Part shown: positions 56,833 to 64,000 of the stretch, piece after piece | How positions within the stretch are numbered: position 1 is the first letter of the stretch | Layout: each line of letters opens with the position of its first letter | DNA from: Raphanus sativus | Lineage: Eukaryota; Streptophyta; Magnoliopsida; Brassicales; Brassicaceae | Reading direction: 5' to 3' | Length of the DNA stretch: 64,000 nt | Assembly (NCBI RefSeq): GCF_000801105.2 | Contig: NC_079514.1 | Coordinates: 31,359,075-31,423,074 of the forward strand | Program-made: the position numbers and the translations under genes | Notes under the pieces: generated by a model | Databases searched by the model: none | The model's input: the letters and a program-made list of their open reading frames with translations, nothing else | Told to the model about the DNA's origin: nothing

Positions 56833-59175
56833 AACTATATTTACAAAAAAAAGTCACAACAAACCCTCTTTAAGTTAGAGTCTTTTGTCCAAAAAAAAAA
56901 AGTTAAGAGTCTTAACTCAAACATGATTAGAAATAACTAAAAAGTGTGTATAAATATAAATAAATAATAACATGTGTATAATATATGCTTTATGATACGG
57001 TTTAAGTATGTTGTACGTATACGAGTCCAATAAATGAGACAATGACATGCATTATGACATTATCTTTCTGAACTTTATTATGATGTTTGTTTCTTTACCA
57101 AAAACAAGACTTTATTATGACGCCTATTTTCATGCATAAATGTACGTGTAAATACGTGCCACGAAAAAAAGCCACAAAAATATACGTGATACGTATTAAA
57201 TTATGCATATGCATATAGCAAAAGGTTATCGTGGTCAGAAATCTCATTTCAATACAAATCATTTTTTGTCAAAAGAAAATACAAATCATTAAATGTTTGA
57301 TTAAGAGAGTACAAAATACATCTTAACTTTTTGTAAAAAATACATATTATATTTTTGTCAAGATATATAGAAAAGTAGTTTAAAAAAGATATATAATAAA
57401 GTATTTAAACTCTAAGATACTGAAACTAAAAACCAAAACAGTTATTTAAATTAGTAAAAAAAAACAGTTATTTAAATTTTAGACTCTTATACTTTGTAAA
57501 CAAAAGAAAAATATGTTTTGTTAAAGGATATTTATTAATGAAGATTAGGAAATACATTGAGCAAGCAAGCACCACTTACAAACAAGAGAAACTAGAGAAG
57601 AGAGGGAGATGGAACAGCTTATTGCTGGTAAAGTAGACAACAATCGAATGTATATATGTAAACCGAAAATATATAAAAATTCATATCCCTAAGAACTGAC
57701 CATACTAAAAAATAGTTATTACAATACTTGTCCTAATCTTTTAGGACCATCAACAATGGTTTCAACATCTTTTTTATTTTCAATACCTTCATTTTTCCCT
57801 TTTAACATTCCACATCATCGTCTCTTTATTCCATTTCATTTATTTAACACCCACTTCATTCTAAACTTCTACAATAGTTTGTTTAAAAAATTTAACACCT
57901 TATTCCACAGTTTTTAGCATAATAATTACAGATTAATAATTAACTTAAAACTAAAATAAAATAACTTTTAATAATATTTATTTTGAATTATTATACTTAG
58001 CTTACTTTTTAAATAATACCAAAATCAATATTAATAAACAATTTAAATTAAAAACATATTCATTTCTAAGTTAGATATTTACCTAATTTTATTTTGAAAA
58101 ATACGAAACTTAATATTATTAAAACAAATAAAATTAAAAAAAATAATACACACGATACAAAAAGAGTTTTAAGTGTTAAAAAGATTATTATTGGGATCCA
58201 TTTAACAAAAAAGATTAAAACACTAAAATAGTTGATTATAATAAAAATGACGTTTTTATGTATCCAAATGAAATGAGAGTAGTCTCTATTTATAGATTAA
58301 AAAAATCTAGAATTTTGATATAAATTTTTGTTTAAAAAAATATTTTATTATATGAAAAATGCATTTGAATTATTGGATGGGATAAAAACAAAAAAAATCT
58401 GCACTGACCAATCAAAAAGTGACACGTGGCAGTGGTGGAGCAAAACAAAAATGTTTCAACCGCTAAAACTTTGCAACGGGTGTTTATGCCACATAGGATT
58501 ACCAAATTTATCAACACCCTTATTACAAAGGGTTCAACAGTTGAAGGTGTGTTTTAACACCCATATTATGGGTGGTCTAAAGTAGTGTATATGCAACAAT
58601 TGTTGAATTTAAAAAAAAAAACAATTATGTAGCCGTACTTTTTTTTAAAACACATCATAAACTTTCAATTCACCAATAAACTGGATACAAAGACTTGAAC
58701 CACAAGACATTATACCACAAATACAAAGGGATGATCTAGTATTACCAGGGGTGAATCTAGGTTGAACACTATGGGTGTAAGTGCACCCAGTCTATTTTAA
58801 ATATTTAACATTTTACAGTGGACAACTAAGATCTAAGTGGTTAGTTTGATTATAGTGCATCCATAATTTTCTAAGAACATGGGTTCAATTCTCCCCTAAA
58901 ACATTTTATCAGTTATTTTGCACCCACTTGTAAGAAAGTCTAGCTTCGCCACTGAGTATTACTCTGAATCACTAGCTGGATCAAACGTTACCTAATCAAA
59001 GTCCCTTTGTATACTGGACCACACTGAGACAACGATTACTCCACGATTCGAAGTAATCTGCCTCTTAAACCACCTAAACTTAGACCTCATGATACGACAA
59101 ACACTTACTAACACAGAAACAGGAATCTAATCATGATACAATTTTACACAAGCTAATGGTCCCAAATGATCTGCT
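56833..59175. other. AT-rich intergenic DNA
   Basis: No supported gene. Contains a possible MITE (57740-58582). 58745-58960 has sequence resembling transposon end fragments (gcacccagtctatttta and its counterpart ttttgcacccac) around a non-coding centre. Confidence 0.4.
57740..58582. mobile_element. Possible MITE with imperfect terminal repeats
   Basis: Left end tttaggaccatcaacaatgg; right end, read on the complement, tttagaccacccataatatgg. About 75 percent of these ends match. Internal A/T-rich sequence with aacaccc motifs near both ends. I could not define a target duplication, so this is tentative. Confidence 0.35.
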
Positions 59176-59691
59176 TTATGTTTGTGTCCCAAGAGCATCT
59201 TCACTGAGGCGCTTAATCAGACTAGACCCCCAACCCTGGATTTCGCTGTTGTGAAAACCGGACAATACGATCCATACTGAAAGACGGGTCTCAGCGACAG
59301 ACACGAACCGGTTCATCATATACAAAGATTTCAGAGATGCAGAGTTCATACCACTGGTTGGGAACGAGCCGATTTTTTCCGATGCTGGGATATAGAGCCT
59401 CTGCCACGTACCGCTGTAAAGTTTACTCCTCCGGTTGACCATTATGTTGGCGCAAACCTTGGTGCATGTAATCCCCGAGAATCGGAGGACAAAAATCTGG
59501 CCGATGTCTGTTGATTCCCTCCTCTGTATGTCACACCGCCGCAAGGGAACGAAGATCCATGTTGGAGGAGGCGTCTCACCAAGCCATGCGCCGTCACCGT
59601 GCCGGAATCGTTGGAGATCTAAAAAATGAAAATCAGATCTGACTCCTCCAAAAACCCTAAAAGCCGACTCTCTCCTTCTTAACCTTCCCAT
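59176..59691 (-). CDS. Unrecognised ORF, 171 codons
   Basis: Begins MGRLRRRESAFRVFGGVRSD and ends SEDALGTQT. It is moderately GC-rich compared with its surroundings, Arg-rich and without obvious membrane segments, repeats or catalytic motifs. Open reading continues upstream without a start (59690-59760 region, SIERLNLS on the same strand), and the opposite strand also has open frames, so the coding case is weak. It could be a fragment of a repeat family or a degraded gene. Confidence 0.3.
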   Translation of the reverse strand: MGRLRRRESAFRVFGGVRSDFHFLDLQRFRHGDGAWLGETPPPTWIFVPLRRCDIQRRESTDIGQIFVLRFSGITCTKVCANIMVNRRSKLYSGTWQRLYIPASEKIGSFPTSGMNSASLKSLYMMNRFVSVAETRLSVWIVLSGFHNSEIQGWGSSLIKRLSEDALGTQT

Positions 59692-60014
59692 GAGCCATGC
59701 TGCTACTCCAGTAAACGCCGGACCTAGTCACGGTCAACTCAAATTGAGTCTCTCGATAGATCCCATCGAACCCAGAATAACGAGCATATGGACAAAGTTC
59801 AGAGAAGAAAAGGAGAAAGCAAAAAGAAAAACGAGATTTGAGGGAAAGAGGGGTGCCTCCGGCGCCAGGAACACCGGGCCAGAGCTAGGTTTCTGCGTTA
59901 CTTTTTGAAAGAGGCGAGAGCGTTTAGGAGAGAGTCGGTTAGCGGGTATCCACGATTCAAATTCAACTGATTAGCACCCGGCTCGCTTAAAATCAACTCG
60001 ATTAGCATGCACAC

Positions 60015-60524
60015 TAGTGCTGGGTTTGCGGGTCGACCCGCCCCGACCCGCCCCGCCCCGCTGCGGGTCGAATCATTTTTTTGATTCAAAAATCCGACCC
60101 GCTTGACCCGCAACTGAAAAAAATAAGACCCGCCCCGCCCCGCATAAATTAGCGGGTGACCCGCGGGACCCGCGGGTAAAATAAAAAAATAAAAAATAAT
60201 TATTTTATTTATATTTTTGTAAAAAAATAATATAAATAATATATTTTAATAATTTTATTTTAAATATTCGTAATTTTATTATTATTTTTTAATAAAAAAC
60301 ATATTTTATAAACAAAAAATAAAAAAAAAGATTTTTTTTTTATTTTGCGGGTTGGCGGGTACCCGCAGTCTAAATTCGATCGACCCGCACCCGCCCCGCA
60401 GAAAATATGCTCAACCCGCACCCGCACCCGCCCCGCATATTTTTCAAATTTGTTGACCGCACCCGCCCCGCAGCGGGTCAAATGAGGCGGGGCCCGCGGG
60501 TAAAGATTCAGATTCCCAGCTCTA
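60015..60524. mobile_element. hAT-type MITE with GC-rich ends
   Basis: 510 bp between 8-bp target duplications atgcacac (60007-60014 and 60525-60532). The terminal inverted repeats start TAGTGCTGGG on the left and, on the complement, TAGAGCTGGG on the right, the TAG-start form of hAT elements. Sub-terminal sequence is dense in gacccgccccgc words in both orientations, and the centre is A/T-rich. No transposase is encoded. Confidence 0.9.
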
Positions 60525-60532
60525 ATGCACAC

Positions 60533-60630
60533 CCGCATGTTGAATTTTCTGAATTGGCTGACCCGCACCCGCCCCGCGGTGGGTCAAATGGGGTCGAACC
60601 CGCTGGTGAAAACTTATACTCTCAGCTCTA
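60533..60630. mobile_element. Right end of a second, related MITE
   Basis: After the 510-bp element comes a second run of gacccgcacccgccccgc, followed by acttatactctcagctcta (to about 60630), the same type of right end (complement TAGAGCTGAG). The 510-bp element seems to have inserted into this older relative. Its left end was not identified with certainty; gcgggt and gcacccggctcgc words at 59940-59990 may belong to it. Confidence 0.5.
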
Positions 60631-63600
60631 AAGATTAGTAAAATACTCATTTTCGAAAAGAAAAAAGCAATGGCATTTTCGTGAATAATCCGAACTTTTG
60701 GGTGAATAGGGCATATTATTATAATTTATAGATATCAAAAGGAAATTGATAGTTTTAGGATAAGAAATTATTAATTTTTAAAATTGCATAAAATTTTGAA
60801 GATCTTTTAGTAATAAAGATTGTATAGTATCAAAATAGAATTAAATAATATATTTGGAAATTTGAAAATTATTATTATATTTCTATTTATTTTATTATAT
60901 TATTTTAATGCTATACTTAAATATATTTAATTTAGTGATGATGTATAAGTTAATTCCATTTATAAAAACTTACCAAATATATAAATAAACATTAAATTCA
61001 AATATCCATGTAATATGTAGCTAAGCCACATCCTAATTATTAGTGTGTCATGACATCTTTTTAGTGAAAATACTTGTAGAAATGACATAAGTAAAATTTG
61101 AAAAATCATTTTTCAAATAATTACTGGAAAATTATCAAAGACATCATATCTTACAGCTAACTCCATTATTATACTTATATACTAAGAATTCATTGGTAAA
61201 GAAATGTCATTTACTCAGATAAAATGAATTCATTTGAAGGCCAATAAAAAAAATTGGCCTTCTTTGTTTGCATAATTTTTGGTTTCTGTTTTTTTTGGCT
61301 TTTATTTTTATTTTTTATTTTATTTTTGGATTTCATCTTTTATTTTCTGGTTTTTAATTATATTTTTTAGTTTTTATACTTTAGTTTTTGAAACTTGATG
61401 TGTATTTTTTTATTCTCAAATTGATATAATAGATTATAAAATAAGACTTTTATTTATTTTTAAATTTTAGTTATTGTTATATGTAGCTAATAATTATTAA
61501 AATAAATTCATAATTCTTTAAAGTTTATAAACAAATATTTGATCAGAGTACCTAAGTCTAGTTTATAAAATTAAAACAAAAAATCAAATATATAAAATTA
61601 TTGATGAAATTATATGATATGTTTTGGACAAAAAATTTATGAGAGTTTTGTTCTTATATGAAAATAATATTTATTTAATTACTATTTAATGATTAATTAA
61701 GTAGAGACTGCTTTTGTTTTTTTTGTTTATAAACGGATCAAAATTGGAAAAACGAATTTCCCTAAATAATTATAAAGAATCCATTTGTTAAGAATTTGGG
61801 TTGGAGTGATTGTAAAGAACAACTAAAATTAAAATATGAATCATGAATGTCAAATAATTTTTTTTAATTTAAGGACTGTGTATTCATTCAAGCATTTCAA
61901 GTGCTTTGTTTTTTTTTTCCTTAATTAAGTTTTTAAATGATTTTAGGTGAGTTAAAAAATATTATGAATAAATAATTTTTTATAATCGAGGAAAAATAGT
62001 TTTTAAGAAAAATTACTAACCAAAAATCATTTAGCTGACAAAAAACAAAAATCGTAATTGTTAGCTTTTTCAACAAAAATATGTTTATTTGTCATTATTT
62101 ATTTATTTTAAAATATTACTATTTTATCAGTGAGTTTTCAGAAAAATATAATTTTATATAAGAACAACATTATAAATTATAAAAATAGGAAACTATTTTA
62201 AAAGTAAAATGTATTTTTAAATTATTACTTTAATTAAGTTTTATATAAATTATTTATACATAAAATAAAATTTTAAAATATTTCTGCAAAAATGTTTTAT
62301 AGAAAAACTCTTCAAATTCTGGTCTTAATTTCTTTTTATAATATTTAATTACTTATACAATAGCATATTGTGGTGTGTTTTAAATATTAAATTTGAAATA
62401 TTTTTATAAAATAAAAAATTCTAGCATACATTTTTTTATCATTCTCTTCTATGCATTTTTGGTGATAATATTTTAGATTTGAGAAGAAATATTTTATATT
62501 TATTATTATTATTATTTATTTATTTTAAGTTTAATCTAAAATTAAAAATATAAAAAATCAAAATCATCATTAAAGTTTTTCTAAATCAAAAATCAAAAAC
62601 TTAATCCAAAATCTAAAAATAAAAAGCCAAATTTAAAACTAAAATCTAAAAACTATTCAAGCAATATTTATCTTTGTTAAACCACTTCAGAGTCTCACTT
62701 AAAACTATGAGATTGAAATTTTTTTTAACTAAGAAATTATATCAAACACTCTAAAATGACTTGAAGAATCTTTAAAATCATAACTTAAAGATTTTCAATA
62801 AAAATTACTTTTAAAATAGTTTATCAAATAACACGTTTAGTGATATTTAAAAAGTTTATGCTTGAATAATAGTAGTAGTATGTCATCCAATACAAATCAT
62901 CTCAAACTTTTAATCAAATGTACCCCTAAGATTCTTCGTACTAGTTCATTTTTGATTATCTTTTAAATTATTGTGAGATTTATAAGATTAGTAGCACTAA
63001 TATACCTTCATAATTATGATAATCTCTCATCATTGTAATATTGCAATTTTTTTTCTCTCGCACGTAGAGTTTTTTTTATCTATTTATATTTATCATACTA
63101 ATATTTTCATATCCCACTGAATTTTATGTCTTTACAAAAAATTGTTCTTTGCATTTCGGTTTTGAGTTACTTGTACCCAATCATATCTTTATGAACATAT
63201 ATCATATTGACATATTCATTATGCAATTTAAAACAGTTTTAAATACGAAATAAAAAGAGATTAGGTGATAATACTAACACATTACTGTTATGTTTCCATT
63301 GTCAGATGCATAGCATTGAATCTCAGTTTCTAAAAACAAAATGATTTAAATGACCGTGTTCATAACATTAATATCATCAAATCAACTGGAAAGTATAGAT
63401 GTAGATGGCCAATCTGATTTTCTTGTTGAATTTAATTTTGGTGAGTCAACCCACAAGTGACGTGTGGACCAAAGAAGTGGGGCCAACAAAACTTACGACT
63501 AGCTATGTTGACGGAAGACAGCGGAGGAAAGACAAAAATAAACATGTCCAGCCTCAAGAGGTAAAGTCCACTTAAGGGTGGATTGGCAAACCCATTATTA

Positions 63601-64000
63601 TAAGCATTATATTAATCAATATTTATTATAAAAATATTTTAGAATAGTATTTATAAAATGATAATGTTCTCCAAATAGTTTTGCTAAATCGTATGAATTT
63701 TTTGATAAATCATTTGCATTTAGAATATATAAAATTTTAAAATAATTATATATAATTTATTTATTTTTATTTAATAATATACAAAATATTTTCGTAATAA
63801 AAATAAAATTTTAAGAATAAAAATTACGATTAAATATTTTATCTTTTTTTAAAACCAATATTTCACATTTAAAATACAATATAATTTATGTAATTACACA
63901 TATCATTCATTATTTTTTTCGAAAAACATAACATAACATAATATATATTTATATATTATACCTTATAAAATAAACATATCTGTATTATTTAGAAATAAAT
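60631..64000. other. AT-rich intergenic DNA
   Basis: No gene seen. A T-rich block at 61255-61395 (ttttatttt, ggtttttaatt words) and an A-rich block at 62520-62655 (aaaatctaaaaa, aaaaagcc words) are roughly complementary. They may be the arms of a degenerate inverted-repeat element. The final 600 bp are extremely A/T-rich. Confidence 0.45.

Overview
This is a 64-kb window of plant nuclear DNA, almost certainly from a Brassicaceae genome (Brassica/Raphanus type). Reasons: AT-rich intergenic DNA, GT-AG introns, a plant CH-domain kinesin-14, a DUF26 secretory protein gene, an EBP2 relative, plant-type Helitron ends (TC...CTAG in an A|T target), and Ty1/copia and Tekay-like Ty3/gypsy retroelements. 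No bacterial-style operons, CRISPR arrays or convincing tRNA genes were seen. A 100-N assembly gap lies at 10511-10610.

Layout. 1-4376: AT-rich DNA with Helitron ends and an inverted repeat. 4497-5442: an intact two-exon gene for an Rpr2/Rpp21/SNM1-type RNase P/MRP subunit, with site II and telo-box promoter motifs. 5443-7669: AT-rich DNA with a degenerate telomere-like tract. 7670-13359: a minus-strand Copia element (185-bp LTRs, TSD ctttt) whose LTRs are nearly identical but whose coding region is ruined. 13496-35168: a nested gypsy complex bounded by TSD gaaac. Its outer element X has 2.8-kb LTRs and decayed gag/protease. The 3' LTR of X is split by about 13.6 kb made of three copies of a second gypsy element Y, arranged internal, LTR, internal, LTR, then inverted LTR and internal. 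Into Y a third element W (TSD cttgt) has inserted; W carries a 947-codon ORF with no recognisable gag or pol motif. 35227-38220: two Helitrons joined exactly end to end. 38348-39174: a broken EBP2 copy. 39780-45638: a cysteine-rich secretory protein gene with a frameshift and a Copia insertion whose 1312-residue polyprotein is intact. 46263-51239: a 19-exon kinesin-14 gene whose reconstructed 969-codon frame stays open and in phase; it includes a probable U12-type AT-AC intron and a GC-AG intron. 51240-64000: intergenic DNA with LINE remnants, a Helitron, a short SINE with clear TSD, a hAT-type MITE with 8-bp TSD and one unrecognised ORF.

Only two host genes look functional (the RNase P/MRP subunit and the kinesin). 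The rest is a record of transposition: the insertion order can be read from nesting and target duplications. The most unusual structure is the Y block, with a 1984-bp-arm spacerless palindrome, a patchwork junction with 1-3 nt overlaps, and a 208-bp duplication of its target. It looks like template-switching repair or insertion of an extrachromosomal retroelement circle, or else an assembly artefact; the sequence alone cannot decide. Positions were worked out by eye, so boundaries may be off by a base or two.
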